The notes: generated from the letters alone by a model not told the origin. DNA of 64,000 bases from Microbacterium sp. VKM Ac-2923 (GCF_022815605.1 NZ_JALGRP010000003.1:345687-409686); one strand, 5' to 3'; positions 21,955-31,959 are shown, counted from the stretch's first letter. A program made the numbers and translations.

Positions 21955-23568
21955 TCAGCCGACGGAGGCGGTGGCGAACAGCGGACGGCCGTACAGGTCG
22001 AACGCGAGACCGGTGACGTCGGGACGCACGGCACTGATCAGCGCGGGGCTGTACAGCGGCACGATCGCGGCGTGCTCGGCGTTCCACTGCTGCACCTGCG
22101 CGTAGACCGCGTTGCGGGCGGCGGCGTCGGTCGTCGATGCGCCCTGCTCCAGCAGCGCGTCGAGGGCGGGGTCGCTCACCTGCGAGGCGTTCTGGAAGCC
22201 GTCGGTCGCGAGGTGGCTCTGCAGCAGGTCGGCGTCGACGCCCGAGAAGCCCCAGTCGGTGACGTCAAAGGTCTTCGGGCCGTACTGCTCGTTGTACGCG
22301 CCGGGCTCGAGCACCTCGCGCTGCAGATCGAAACCGACCGCCTTCAGGTCGCTCTGCACCGCGTTCGCGAGTGCCGCACGGTCGTCGGGCACCGGGGTCC
22401 AGGCGATCCAGCGGGCGGTGAGGCGCTGACCGTCCTTGGTGCGGATGCCGTCGGCATCCCGTCCCGTCCATCCGGCCTCGTCGAGGAGGGCGCCCGCGGC
22501 CGAGGCATCGAAGGGCCACGAGTTCTCGAGGCTCGCGTCGTAACCGGGAGTGGTGGAGCCGAGGATGCTCCACGCGCGCGGGTACTGCCCGAAGAAGATC
22601 TCCTGCACGGCGGTGTCGACGTCGATCGCGCGCGTGAAGGCCTGGCGGACCTTCTCATCCGCGAAGACGCCGTTCTTCTCGTTGAGGAACAGCGAGTAGG
22701 GCAGACCCGGGTACTCCAGCGACTCCACGGTGTCGTCGGCGGGAACCTGGCTGACGAGATTGGGCGGCAGGTTGGTCACGACGTCGGCCTGGCCGCTGGA
22801 CAGCGCGCCCACGCGCACCGACGCCTCGGGCAGGATGTCGACGCGCAGCGTCTGGAAGCTCGGCGCCCCGGTGCCGTCGGGGCCCCAGGTGTAGTCGTCG
22901 TTGCGGGTGTACACGATGTCCTGATCGGGCGTGTACTCGGTCAGCTCGAACGGGCCGGTGCCCACCGTGACGCCGGGGCCGCCCGCCTTGAGCTGGTCGG
23001 CCTTGCTCTCGAGCACGGCCGGCGAGTAGAAGCCGAGCAGCGACGTGCTGGCGGCCTGCAGGAACGGCGCGTAGGGCTGCGAGAAGCGCACGCGCACGGT
23101 GTGGTCGTCGACCACGTCGGTGCCGGCGTACAGGTCGCCCCCGAGCATGGATGCCGCCTGCGCCGATGCCGTCTCGGGATCGACGATGCGGTCGAAGTTC
23201 GCCTTCACGGCGGCCGCGTCGAAGGGCGTGCCGTCGTGGAACGTCACGTCGTCGCGGAGTTGGAAGACGTAGGTCGCCCCGCCGTCCTCCACCTCCCACG
23301 AGGTCGCGAGCCACGGCGAGAACGACCCGTCGGCCTCCTGGTAAACGAGCGAGTCGAGCACGGCACGCTGGACCATAGCCGAGACGTCGAGCTGGCTCGT
23401 CTGCGGGTCCATGTGACCGGCCGAGAGGTTGGCGCCCTCGATCGCCCAGACGATCTCTCCGTCGCCGGAGGCCTCGGGGTCGGCGCCGGCGCACGACGAC
23501 AGGGACAGGGCGGCGACCGCGGCGACGGCGACCGCCGTCAGAATGCGGCGGGTAGGCACAGAAGGCAT
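21955..23568 (-). CDS. ABC importer substrate-binding lipoprotein (family 5)
   Basis: A 537-aa lipoprotein of the peptide/nickel-binding family SBP_bac_5. The signal peptide ends in the lipobox LSSC with the acylated Cys at residue 26. The mature part has the family hallmarks WEVEDGGATYVFQLRDDVTFHDGTPFDAAAVKANFDRI and a C-terminal YAQVQQWNAEHAAIVPLYSP. The ligand (peptide, nickel complex or other) cannot be told from the sequence. The ATG at 23568 has GAGG 9 nt upstream and TAGGCT at 23607-23602 as a likely -10 box. It is the first gene of the importer operon. Confidence 0.93.
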   Translation of the reverse strand: MPSVPTRRILTAVAVAAVAALSLSSCAGADPEASGDGEIVWAIEGANLSAGHMDPQTSQLDVSAMVQRAVLDSLVYQEADGSFSPWLATSWEVEDGGATYVFQLRDDVTFHDGTPFDAAAVKANFDRIVDPETASAQAASMLGGDLYAGTDVVDDHTVRVRFSQPYAPFLQAASTSLLGFYSPAVLESKADQLKAGGPGVTVGTGPFELTEYTPDQDIVYTRNDDYTWGPDGTGAPSFQTLRVDILPEASVRVGALSSGQADVVTNLPPNLVSQVPADDTVESLEYPGLPYSLFLNEKNGVFADEKVRQAFTRAIDVDTAVQEIFFGQYPRAWSILGSTTPGYDASLENSWPFDASAAGALLDEAGWTGRDADGIRTKDGQRLTARWIAWTPVPDDRAALANAVQSDLKAVGFDLQREVLEPGAYNEQYGPKTFDVTDWGFSGVDADLLQSHLATDGFQNASQVSDPALDALLEQGASTTDAAARNAVYAQVQQWNAEHAAIVPLYSPALISAVRPDVTGLAFDLYGRPLFATASVG

Positions 23569-23675
23569 GGAAAGACCTCGGAAACGTCGATGGGGAACCT
23601 CTAGCCTACCCGCGTTCCTGGACGCAGTGCGGAAACCCCGGGTTGCGCCGAGATCCGGGCGCGCGCACACCACGT

Positions 23676-23876
23676 CAGCGATTCGCATCAGGTCGGTCGA
23701 CTTCGGCTGTTTCGGGCTGACACCGTGTAAATCGCTGACATCGCGCGGCACCGGCGGTCGCGCCGTCGACTGCGCAGTCGCCGCCCTCCCGGATGCCGGG
23801 GCTGTGCGCACGGTCCGCGATTCGCATCAGGTCAGTCGCCTTGGGCTGTCTCGGGCTGACACCGTGCGAATCGCTG
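23676..23876 (-). repeat. Two 62-nt hairpin elements (family A), minus orientation
   Basis: Copies at 23676-23737 and 23815-23876. Read on the minus strand each gives CAGCGATTCGCACGGTGTCAG, a CCCGA-containing loop and CTGACCTGATGCGAATC or a close variant, that is the same element as at 11444-12065. They lie in the 428-nt gap between the importer binding protein and the DUF559 gene, which holds no gene. They point opposite to the pair at 24967-25126. Confidence 0.85.
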
Positions 23877-23996
23877 ACATCGCGCGACAGCCCCACACGC
23901 GCCGGCGACTCCCGTCTCGGACGACGCCCGCAGGATGCGGCGCGTGTCTGCTCACCCCGCGGAGTCATCGTCGACAGGGGAGCTCGCGAGAGACGT

Positions 23997-24845
23997 TCAG
24001 GGTCGATGCAGGCCCTGCGCGACAGCGCGCATGATCTGCGCCTGCACCTCCGGCCAGCGATGCACGACCTGCTCATACCCGACGCGGATGACGTGGAAAC
24101 CACGCAGCATGAGCTCGACGTCATGGCGGATGTCCTCTGTGCGCTGAGCTCCGACGTGGTGGCCCCCATCGATCTGGAGTGCAAGACGTTCGCCGATGAG
24201 GAAGTCGACCCGGTATCCGGCGATCCAGATCTGTGCACGGATCGGCAGACGCATCCACCGCAGCCGAAGAGGCACGAACGTCTCGAGTCCGGAGTCCGAC
24301 CACGGAGTCACGTCCTCGACCAGACGACGCGCGGTGCCCGTCCAGCGAAGACGCCGGAGAGCGTCCAGGTCGACCAGTCGCTTGTTCAGTGCCGACTCCC
24401 AGATCGCGAGCGCCGATTCGTAGGGCTGACATCCCGCGACGGTCATGAGGATGTTCTCGATATCGTCCTCGAGCTGATCGGGATGCCGGGGAACGATCGC
24501 CCTCTGCCAGTGCACGACCGCCGACGTCTGTTCCAGGCGCCCTCGGCCGGGGTACGCGACGTGCGGCCGCTCCGGCCGCTCGGCCACCCAGAGTCCGCGT
24601 CGCTCCGCAGCCGTGACGCAGGACAGCATCGTCCCCGTTCGCGCGGCGGCGACGAGGTGCGGATCGGCCGACGGCACGGCGATCCAGTTCAACCGCACGC
24701 GCACCACGAGACCGCGATCGACAGCGCGCGAGATGCGGTACCGAGTGTGTCCTTCGCTCACCAGGCGGGTGGCACGAACGACACCGCCCAGTTCGGCAGC
24801 GCGCGTGGCGACGGCTCGGGTGAGATCGGCATCCATGGATGTCAT
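23997..24845 (-). CDS. Winged-helix (AbiEi-like) and DUF559 nuclease-fold protein
   Basis: A 282-aa protein. Residues 1-60 (AVATRAAELGGVVRATRLVS, YRISRAVDRGLVVRVRLNWI) look like the winged helix of AbiEi-type antitoxins. The last 90 residues are a Vsr/DUF559-like domain: YRVDFLIGERLALQIDGGHH, then RHDVELMLRGFHVIRVGYEQ. Active family nucleases often have EIDG; here it is QIDG, so activity is uncertain. No partner toxin gene lies next to it. It stands alone, flanked on both sides by inverted pairs of the 62-nt hairpin element. Start at ATG 24845 or 24836; neither has a strong ribosome binding site. Confidence 0.75.
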   Translation of the reverse strand: MTSMDADLTRAVATRAAELGGVVRATRLVSEGHTRYRISRAVDRGLVVRVRLNWIAVPSADPHLVAAARTGTMLSCVTAAERRGLWVAERPERPHVAYPGRGRLEQTSAVVHWQRAIVPRHPDQLEDDIENILMTVAGCQPYESALAIWESALNKRLVDLDALRRLRWTGTARRLVEDVTPWSDSGLETFVPLRLRWMRLPIRAQIWIAGYRVDFLIGERLALQIDGGHHVGAQRTEDIRHDVELMLRGFHVIRVGYEQVVHRWPEVQAQIMRAVAQGLHRP

Positions 24846-24966
24846 GCTCGTCCGTCGCGAGGCGCGGGGCTCGATCACGAGCGCGATGGTGGATGGGGAG
24901 GCCGCTGTGGAGGAGCCGCCCCAGCGTGCATCGTTCTGCGATCGTCGGTTCCGATCCGCACGACCT

Positions 24967-25126
24967 CAGCGATCCGCACGACCTCAGCCGGCATCCGCCG
25001 AGGACGACTGACACGGCGCGAACCACCCACCTCGCGCGTACCAGCCCGCGCACGCCCACAACCTCAGCGATCCGCACGACCTCAGCCGGCATCCGCCGAA
25101 TCCGACTGACACGGCGCGAATCACCC
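24967..25126 (+). repeat. Two 62-nt hairpin elements (family A), plus orientation
   Basis: Copies at 24967-25028 and 25065-25126, each CAGCGATCCGCACGACCTCAG, a CCGGCATCCGCCGA loop and CTGACACGGCGCGAATCACC or a close variant. An extra solo arm precedes the first copy. They fill most of the 415-nt gap between the DUF559 gene and valS. Outside them I see only the valS promoter region: TATCGT at 25193-25198 as a possible -10 box. Confidence 0.85.
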
Positions 25127-25260
25127 ACCTCGCGCACCCGCTACCCGGCCGTACGCGCCGCTGGCCACGCCACGCACGCACGGCAGCCCCGGTATCGTGG
25201 ATGCCACACCCATCAGGCACGCTCACACAGTGCCGCCCATATCGTTCGAGGAGTACTTCT

Positions 25261-27828
25261 ATGGCCACGATTCCCGACAAGCCCGCCCTGGAAGGCCTCG
25301 AGCAGAAGTGGGACGCCGCCTGGCGTGAGCGCGGCACCTATGTCTTCGACCGCCTCCGCGCCGCCGAGACCGGTCGTCAGGGCGTGTACTCCGTGGACAC
25401 CCCGCCGCCGACGGCATCCGGAAGCCTGCACATCGGGCACGTCTTCTCGTTCACGCACACCGACGTGAAGGTGCGCTTCGAGCGCATGCGCGGCAAGACC
25501 GTGTTCTACCCCATGGGCTGGGATGACAACGGCCTGCCCACCGAGCGCCGCGTGCAGAACTACTACGGCGTGCGCTGCGACCCCTCACTCCCCTACGACG
25601 CCGACTTCACCCCGCCGTTCGCGGGCGGCGACAACAAGAGCAGCAAGGCCGCCGACCAGGTGCCCATCAGCCGTCGCAACTTCATCGAGCTGTGCGAGCG
25701 CCTCACCGTCGAAGACGAGAAGCAGTTCGAAGACCTGTTCCGCGAGCTCGGCCTCAGCGTCGACTGGACGCAGACCTACCGCACGATCTCCGACGACTCG
25801 ATCCGCACGAGCCAGCTCGCGTTCCTGCGCAACATCGAGCGCGGCGAGGCCTACCAGTCGATGGCGCCGACGCTGTGGGACGTCGACTTCCGCTCCGCCA
25901 TCGCCCAGGCCGAGCTCGAGGACCGCGATCAGCCCGCCGCCTACCACCGCGTGGGCTTCGCCAAGACCGACGGCTCGGGCGACGTGTTCATCGAGACGAC
26001 GCGTCCCGAGCTACTCGCCGCGTGCGTAGCCCTGGTGGCCAACCCCGACGACGAGCGCTACCAGCCCCTCTTCGGCACCACCGTGCGCACCCCGCTCTTC
26101 GACGTCGAGGTCCCGGTGCTCGCCCACCCGCTCGCGCAGAAGGACAAGGGATCGGGCATCGCCATGATCTGCACCTTCGGTGACGTGACCGACATCATCT
26201 GGTGGCGGGAGCTGGACCTCCCCAACCGCACGATCATCGGCAAGGACGGCCGTATCGTCGCCGAGGCCCCCGATGTGATCGTGACGGATGCCGCGAAGGC
26301 GGCGTACGACGAGCTCGCGGGCAAGACGGTGTTCAGCGCCAAGAAGCGCATCGTCGAGCTGCTGCAGGAGTCCGGTGCCATGGAGGGCGCCCCGAAACCC
26401 TTCACGCACCCCGTGAAGTTCTTCGAGAAGGGCGACCGGCCTCTGGAGATCGTGTCGACGCGTCAGTGGTACATCCGCAACGGTGCTCGGGATGCCGAGC
26501 TGCGCGAGCGCCTGGTGGCCCTCGGCCGCGAGATGTCGTGGCATCCGGACTTCATGCGCGTGCGCTTCGAGAACTGGACCAACGGCCTCACCGGCGACTG
26601 GCTGGTGTCGCGCCAGCGCTTCTTCGGCGTGCCGATCCCGGTCTGGTACGGCCTCGACGAGAACGGCGAGCGTGACTACGCGCGCGTGCTGACCCCCGAC
26701 GTCGCGTCGCTGCCCGTCGACCCCACCGTCGATGTGCCCCCGGGCTACACCGAAGACCAGCGGGGCGTTCCCGGCGGCTTCGACCCCGAGCTCGACATCC
26801 TCGACACCTGGGCGACCTCCTCGCTCACCCCGCAGCTGGCCGGCGGGTGGCAGCGCGACGAGGAGCTCTGGAACCTCGTCGCCCCGTTCGACCTGCGCCC
26901 GCAGGGCCAGGACATCATCCGTACGTGGCTCTTCTCGACGATGCTGCGCAGCGCCCTCGAAGACGACCGGAGCCCCTGGTCGGATGCCGCGATCTCGGGC
27001 TTCATCGTCGACCCCGACCGCAAGAAGATGTCGAAGTCGAAGGGCAACGTGGTCACGCCCGCCGACATCCTGCAGCAGCACGGCTCGGACGCCGTGCGCT
27101 ACTGGTCGGCGTCCAGCCGTCTGGGCACCGATGCGGCGTTCGATCCGCAGAACCCCACGCAGGTCAAGATCGGCCGGCGCCTGGCGATCAAGCTCCTCAA
27201 CGCCGCGAAGTTCGTGCTGTCGTTCCCCGTGCCCGAGGGCGCCGAGGTCACGCACGACCTCGACGCGTCGATGCTCGCGACCCTGGATGCCGTCATCCGC
27301 GACGCGACCGCCGCCTTCGAGGCGTACGACCACGCGCGGGCGCTGGAGATCACCGAGTCGTTCTTCTGGACGTTCTGCGACGACTACCTCGAGCTCGTCA
27401 AGGAGCGCGCGTATGACCGTACCGATGCCGGTCAGGCGTCCGCGGCCCTCGCCCTGCGCACCGCCCTGTCGACGCTCGTGCGCCTGTTCGCGCCCGTGCT
27501 GTCGTTCGCGGCCGAGGAGGTGTGGTCGTGGTTCGAGGAGGGCTCGGTGCACACCGCCGCGTGGCCCGAGCCGCTCGGCATCGAAGGCGACCCTGCTGTG
27601 CTCACGGCGGTCAGCGCCGCGCTGATCGGCATCCGCCGCGCGAAGACCGAGGCGAAGGCCTCGCAGAAGACGCCGGTCACCTCGCTTACCGTCGCCGGTC
27701 CCCACGTCGAGGCCCTGCGCCTGGCCGAGGGCGACCTTCGCGCCGTCGGCCGCATCGAGACGATCACCTTCGCCGCCGCTGAGACCACCACCGTCACCGA
27801 CATCGTGTTCGCACCCCAGGAGGACTGA
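25261..27828 (+). CDS. valS: Valine--tRNA ligase
   Basis: An 855-aa class I synthetase that charges tRNA-Val. The HIGH motif is TASGSLHIGHVFS (residues about 51-63) and the KMSKS loop is KKMSKSKGNVVTP near 588-600. The CP1 editing region shows FIETTRPELLAACVALV. The anticodon-binding domain follows, but the long C-terminal coiled coil of the E. coli enzyme is short here, as in the shorter actinobacterial form. GAGGAG lies 9 nt before the ATG. The stop overlaps the next gene by TGATG. Confidence 0.96.
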   Translation: MATIPDKPALEGLEQKWDAAWRERGTYVFDRLRAAETGRQGVYSVDTPPPTASGSLHIGHVFSFTHTDVKVRFERMRGKTVFYPMGWDDNGLPTERRVQNYYGVRCDPSLPYDADFTPPFAGGDNKSSKAADQVPISRRNFIELCERLTVEDEKQFEDLFRELGLSVDWTQTYRTISDDSIRTSQLAFLRNIERGEAYQSMAPTLWDVDFRSAIAQAELEDRDQPAAYHRVGFAKTDGSGDVFIETTRPELLAACVALVANPDDERYQPLFGTTVRTPLFDVEVPVLAHPLAQKDKGSGIAMICTFGDVTDIIWWRELDLPNRTIIGKDGRIVAEAPDVIVTDAAKAAYDELAGKTVFSAKKRIVELLQESGAMEGAPKPFTHPVKFFEKGDRPLEIVSTRQWYIRNGARDAELRERLVALGREMSWHPDFMRVRFENWTNGLTGDWLVSRQRFFGVPIPVWYGLDENGERDYARVLTPDVASLPVDPTVDVPPGYTEDQRGVPGGFDPELDILDTWATSSLTPQLAGGWQRDEELWNLVAPFDLRPQGQDIIRTWLFSTMLRSALEDDRSPWSDAAISGFIVDPDRKKMSKSKGNVVTPADILQQHGSDAVRYWSASSRLGTDAAFDPQNPTQVKIGRRLAIKLLNAAKFVLSFPVPEGAEVTHDLDASMLATLDAVIRDATAAFEAYDHARALEITESFFWTFCDDYLELVKERAYDRTDAGQASAALALRTALSTLVRLFAPVLSFAAEEVWSWFEEGSVHTAAWPEPLGIEGDPAVLTAVSAALIGIRRAKTEAKASQKTPVTSLTVAGPHVEALRLAEGDLRAVGRIETITFAAAETTTVTDIVFAPQED

Positions 27829-28076
27829 TGCAACTCGGAACCCGTTGGACCGCCCGTGAGCAGCCGCCGAAGGCCGTTCCCGAGGCGCTGCACGCGCAGA
27901 TCGCCGCCGTCGAGGCCGCGCTCAACCCGGACGGCCTCAGCGCTCCGGCGCCCCGCTGGACGCTGACCTTCCTCGAGGGGCGACCGGTCGCCGAGCTCGA
28001 CACGGGGGTCATCGTGACCCAGGATGCCGCCGGCGAGGTCGTCGTGCGGTACGACGACGACGCCGAGTTCGCCTGA
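27828..28076 (+). CDS. Small hypothetical protein coupled to valS
   Basis: An 82-aa acidic protein with no recognised family: MQLGTRWTAREQPPKAVPEA, an amphipathic helix HAQIAAVEAALN, and a beta-rich second half (RWTLTFLEGRPVAELDTGVI, EVVVRYDDDAEFA). The ATG overlaps the valS stop (TGATG at 27826-27830), so it is translated with valS. A strong hairpin follows. Confidence 0.75.
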   Translation: MQLGTRWTAREQPPKAVPEALHAQIAAVEAALNPDGLSAPAPRWTLTFLEGRPVAELDTGVIVTQDAAGEVVVRYDDDAEFA

Positions 28077-28091
28077 CGCGTCTTCGCTGAG

Positions 28092-28119
28092 CCCGCCGAC
28101 GCTTTCGTGCGTCGGCGGG
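28092..28119 (+). terminator. Terminator of valS and the small gene
   Basis: CCCGCCGACGC at 28092-28102 pairs with GCGTCGGCGGG at 28109-28119, loop of 6 nt, followed by TTCTGCGTTTT. It starts 16 nt after the stop. Confidence 0.85.
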
Positions 28120-28142
28120 TTCTGCGTTTTCCGTGGCAGGGA

Positions 28143-28257
28143 GGTGGCTGAGCCCGTCGAAGCCACCGAACGCGCAGGGCCCGGTCCCTTCGACTAGCAC
28201 AGGGACCCCTCGCGCACGTCGCCGTCGGCCACGGGTGGCTGAGCCTGTCGAAGCCTC
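28143..28257. repeat. Cluster of REP-like repeats (family C)
   Basis: Three repeat arms lie between the valS terminator and the M3 peptidase gene: GGCTGAGCCCGTCGAAGCC near 28146, CCCTTCGACTAGCACAGGGA near 28187 and GGCTGAGCCTGTCGAAGCC near 28234. They are variants of the TTCGACNNGCTCAG repeat also seen at 17881-17979 and 44396-44413. Confidence 0.6.
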
Positions 28258-28290
28258 TGGTCCGCTTGACCCGCTCACTAGGCTGGACCG

Positions 28291-30339
28291 ATGACGGATG
28301 CCCCCAATCCCCTTCTCGCGCCGCCCGCTCTCCCCTACGACCTGCCCCCGTACGGCAGCATTCGGCCGGAGCACTACCGGCCCGCGTTCCGCGCCGGCAT
28401 CGCCGCGCACCGGGCTGAGGTTGAAGCGATCACAGCCCAGGCCGAGCCGCCGACCTTCGAGAACACCCTCGTGGCGCTCGAGAGCAGTGGTGAACTGCTT
28501 GGTCGAGTGAGCCGCACCTTCTACACCGTCACTGGGGCCGACGGCACCGCCGAGATCCAGGCCATCGAGGAGGAGCTGGCGCCGCTCATGGCCGCTCACC
28601 GGGACGCCGTCCAGCTCGACGCCGCCCTGTTCGCGCGCGTCGCTGCCGTGCACGCCCAGCTCGACGACCTCGGCCTCGACGCCGAGAGCCGTTACCTCGT
28701 CGAGCGTCATCACCGCGAAATGTCGCTGGCGGGCGCTGGACTCGACGACACGCAGAAGGCGCGCCTGACCGACCTCAACCAGCGGCTCTCGGTGCTCACC
28801 AATGCGTTCGAGAAGAACCTCCTCGCCGACACCAACGACCTCGCCGTGGTCTTCGACACCGCGGCGGAGCTCGACGGTCTGAGCGACGGCGAACTGTCGG
28901 CCGCGGCCCAGGCGGCCACGAGTCGTGGTCTCGACGGCCGGTATGTGATCACGCTGACGCTGTACACCGGGCATCCGCTGCTCGCTTCGCTGACGAACCG
29001 CGAGAGCCGCCGTCGCCTGCTCCAGGCTTCGCGGGCCCGTGCCTCTCGCGGCAACGAGAACGACAACCGGGCCGTCCTGCGCGACATCGTGCGCGTACGT
29101 GCGGAGCGTGCCGCGCTGCTCGGCTACCCGTCGCACGCGGCCGCGATCCTCGCCGATCAGACGGCGGGATCCCCGCATGCCGTGCACGAGATGCTCCGCC
29201 GACTCGCCGTGCCGGCGGCCGCCAACGCCCGCTCCGAACAGGAGGCGCTCCAGCGCATCGCCGACGCCGACGGCATCCGGATCGACGCCCACGACTGGGC
29301 CTTCTACACAGAGAAAGTGCGAGCCGCGGAGTACGACCTCGACCGGGCGGCTCTCCGACCATGGTTCGAGGCGGAGCGTGTGCTGCGCGACGGCGTGTTC
29401 TTCGCTGCCGGGCAGCTGTACGGCATCCGCATGACCGAGCGGCACGACCTGCAGGGCTACCATCCCGACGTCCGCGTCTTCGAGGCGCACAACGCCGACG
29501 GCAGCGAGCTGGGGCTGTTCCTGCTCGACCTCTACACGCGCGATACGAAGCGCGGCGGCGCCTGGATGAACGCGATCGTCACGCAGTCGGAACTACGCGG
29601 TACCGCACCCGTCGTCGTCAACAACCTCAATGTGAACAAGCCGGCCCCCGGCACGCCGACGCTGTTGACCCTCGACGAGGTTACGACGCTCTTCCACGAA
29701 TTCGGCCATGCCCTGCACGGGCTCTTCGCGACGGTCACCTATCCGCATTTCGCCGGCACGGCGGTGCATCGCGACTTCGTCGAGTTCCCCAGCCAGGTCA
29801 ACGAGATGTGGATCCTCTGGCCCGAGATCCTCACGCACTACGCCCGACACATCGACACCGACGAGCCGCTGCCCGCCGACGTCGTCGAGCGCCTGCACGC
29901 CTCCGAGGCGTTCAACCAGGGTTTCGCCACGAGCGAGTACCTCGCGGCATCCTGGATCGATCAGGCGTGGCATTCCCTCTCGATCGACGAAGCCGCGGCC
30001 GACATCGACGTTGCCGGCTTCGAGGCGGCCGCTCTCGCCGACATCGGGCTCGACAACCCGGCCGTCCCCACCCGCTACTCCTCGACCTACTTCGCGCACG
30101 TGTTCAGCGGCGGGTACAGCGCGGGCTACTACTCGTACATCTGGAGCGAGGTGCTCGACGCCGACACCGTCGAGTGGTTCCGCGAGAACGGCGGTCTCAC
30201 GCGCGCGAACGGAGACCGGTTCCGCAACCGTCTTCTGGGCGTCGGCGGTTCGGGCGATCCCCTCGCGGCTTACCGCGACTTCCGGGGCCGGGATGCCGAC
30301 ATCCAGCCGCTCCTGGAACGCCGCGGTCTCGCCGGCTGA
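28291..30339 (+). CDS. dcp: M3 family metallopeptidase, peptidyl-dipeptidase Dcp type
   Basis: A 682-aa zinc peptidase of the thimet oligopeptidase/Dcp family, which removes dipeptides from the C-terminus of peptides. The zinc site is TLFHEFGHALHGLFA with His-469 and His-473, and the third ligand Glu lies in the HRDFVEFPSQVNEMWILWPE segment. The RYSSTYFAHVFSGGYSAGYYSY stretch lines the substrate site. There is no signal peptide, so it is cytoplasmic. TAGGCT lies 6 nt before the ATG, with no ribosome binding site, which suggests a leaderless mRNA. Confidence 0.93.
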   Translation: MTDAPNPLLAPPALPYDLPPYGSIRPEHYRPAFRAGIAAHRAEVEAITAQAEPPTFENTLVALESSGELLGRVSRTFYTVTGADGTAEIQAIEEELAPLMAAHRDAVQLDAALFARVAAVHAQLDDLGLDAESRYLVERHHREMSLAGAGLDDTQKARLTDLNQRLSVLTNAFEKNLLADTNDLAVVFDTAAELDGLSDGELSAAAQAATSRGLDGRYVITLTLYTGHPLLASLTNRESRRRLLQASRARASRGNENDNRAVLRDIVRVRAERAALLGYPSHAAAILADQTAGSPHAVHEMLRRLAVPAAANARSEQEALQRIADADGIRIDAHDWAFYTEKVRAAEYDLDRAALRPWFEAERVLRDGVFFAAGQLYGIRMTERHDLQGYHPDVRVFEAHNADGSELGLFLLDLYTRDTKRGGAWMNAIVTQSELRGTAPVVVNNLNVNKPAPGTPTLLTLDEVTTLFHEFGHALHGLFATVTYPHFAGTAVHRDFVEFPSQVNEMWILWPEILTHYARHIDTDEPLPADVVERLHASEAFNQGFATSEYLAASWIDQAWHSLSIDEAAADIDVAGFEAAALADIGLDNPAVPTRYSSTYFAHVFSGGYSAGYYSYIWSEVLDADTVEWFRENGGLTRANGDRFRNRLLGVGGSGDPLAAYRDFRGRDADIQPLLERRGLAG

Positions 30340-30415
30340 CGCCGCCGAGGGGGGCGACCTCCGCCCGCCCCCGGTGTCGGGCCCCGCCAAGCCGCCGAAG
30401 CCGCATCCCGATCAT

Positions 30416-30474
30416 CGGAACCGCACGCGCTGGGCCACACTCGACTGCGTCCCCGACGATCGGGTGCGGTTCCG
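30416..30474. repeat. Inverted repeat between converging dcp and clpX
   Basis: CGGAACCGCAC at 30416-30426 and GTGCGGTTCCG at 30464-30474 are perfectly inverted, 37 nt apart. The flanks also show partial inversion (CCCGATCATCGG against CCGACGATCGGG). It may serve as a two-way terminator or be another REP-type repeat. Confidence 0.5.
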
Positions 30475-30525
30475 GCGCGTCTCGATACGGTGAACGGCTC
30501 GTGAGCCTCGCGTGGACGCGGATCG

Positions 30526-31794
30526 TCAGGCGCTGCGGCGCTTCTGAGCCAGCACGATGGTCGGGGCCGAACGGTCCTCGACGGCCGCGCGCGTGATGAC
30601 GACCTTCGCGATGTCATCGGCCGACGGCACGTCGAACATGATCGGCCCGAGCACGTCTTCGAGGATCGCGCGGAGCCCGCGGGCACCGGTCTTGCGCAGC
30701 ACCGCCAGGTCGGCGATGGCGCGCAGGGCGTCCTCGTCGAACTCGAGCTGCACCCCGTCGAGCTCGAACATGCGCTGGTACTGCTTGACCAGGGCGTTGC
30801 GCGGCGCGGTCAGAATCTCCATCAGGGCGTCCTGGTCGAGCGGCGACACGGATGCCACGACGGGCAAGCGGCCGATGAACTCGGGGATCAGACCGAACTT
30901 GTGCAGGTCTTCCGGCAACGCCTCGCTGAACAGATCCGGGGCGTCTTCCTTGCGGTGCAGCGGCGCGCCGAAGCCGACGCCGTGCTTGCCGACGCGGGCG
31001 GAGATGATCTCCTCGAGGCCAGCGAAGGCACCGGCCACGATGAACAGGACATTCGTCGTGTCGATCTGGATGAACTCCTGGTGCGGGTGCTTGCGGCCGC
31101 CCTGCGGCGGAACCGACGCGACGGTGCCCTCGAGGATCTTCAGCAGGGCCTGCTGCACGCCCTCACCGGAAACGTCACGCGTGATCGAGGGGTTCTCCGC
31201 CTTGCGGGCGATCTTGTCGACCTCGTCGATGTAGATGATGCCGGTCTCGGCGCGCTTCACGTCGAAGTCGGCGGCCTGCAGGAGCTTGAGGAGGATGTTC
31301 TCGACGTCTTCGCCGACGTAGCCGGCCTCGGTGAGGGCCGTCGCATCGGCGACCGCGAAGGGCACGTTGAGGCGCTTCGCCAGCGTCTGCGCCAAGTAGG
31401 TCTTGCCGCACCCCGTAGGACCGAGCAGCAGGATGTTGCTCTTGGCGATGTCGATCTCTTCGGCGCGGGCTTCCGCAGGCTGCAGGGTGCCGTGCGAGCG
31501 GATGCGCTTGTAGTGGTTGTAGACGGCGACGGCGAGGGCGCGCTTCGCGGCATCCTGACCGACGACGTACTCCTCGAGGAACGAGAAGATCTCGCGGGGC
31601 TTCGGCAGGTCGAACTCGGCGACTTCACCGGCCGACGACTCGGCCATGCGCTCTTCGATGATCTCGTTGCAGAGTTCGACGCACTCGTCGCAGATGTACA
31701 CGCCGGGGCCGGCGATCAGCTGCTGCACCTGCTTCTGGCTCTTGCCGCAGAAGGAGCACTTGAACAGGTCGGCGCTTTCACCGATGCGTGCCAT
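30526..31794 (-). CDS. clpX: ATP-dependent Clp protease ATPase subunit ClpX
   Basis: A 422-aa AAA+ unfoldase that feeds proteins to ClpP1P2. The zinc-binding domain has four Cys ([10 protein letters not shown] and [10 protein letters not shown]), then Walker [13 protein letters not shown], Walker [12 protein letters not shown], the sensor region and the ClpP-docking IGF-like loop as VGFGAPL. GGGAGG lies 7 nt before the ATG at 31794. It lies downstream of clpP1 and clpP2 on the same strand after a terminator-like hairpin, so it may have its own promoter. Confidence 0.97.
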   Translation of the reverse strand: MARIGESADLFKCSFCGKSQKQVQQLIAGPGVYICDECVELCNEIIEERMAESSAGEVAEFDLPKPREIFSFLEEYVVGQDAAKRALAVAVYNHYKRIRSHGTLQPAEARAEEIDIAKSNILLLGPTGCGKTYLAQTLAKRLNVPFAVADATALTEAGYVGEDVENILLKLLQAADFDVKRAETGIIYIDEVDKIARKAENPSITRDVSGEGVQQALLKILEGTVASVPPQGGRKHPHQEFIQIDTTNVLFIVAGAFAGLEEIISARVGKHGVGFGAPLHRKEDAPDLFSEALPEDLHKFGLIPEFIGRLPVVASVSPLDQDALMEILTAPRNALVKQYQRMFELDGVQLEFDEDALRAIADLAVLRKTGARGLRAILEDVLGPIMFDVPSADDIAKVVITRAAVEDRSAPTIVLAQKRRSA

Positions 31795-31959
31795 GCCGGT
31801 TCCTCCCGTCACCCGGCCCCCGCCGGTGTGTGTTCGAGCCTAACCCGAGCCTGGGCGAACAGAGGGCATTTGCGACCGCGCCGCCGTCATGATCGCCCGT
31901 AGCGGACGCGGCATCCCTCCCTCTCCCTCGTCTCGAGCGCGAGCTCTCCCCCGTCTCAA

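Noticed and set aside
23997..24845. Type IV toxin-antitoxin pair
   Set aside because: Only an AbiEi-like winged helix is visible; no AbiEii nucleotidyltransferase gene lies next to it, so a toxin-antitoxin system is not supported.
25140..25260. T-box leader upstream of valS
   Set aside because: No TGGNACCGCG-like core and no specifier-type stem; the likely leader is only about 55 nt.
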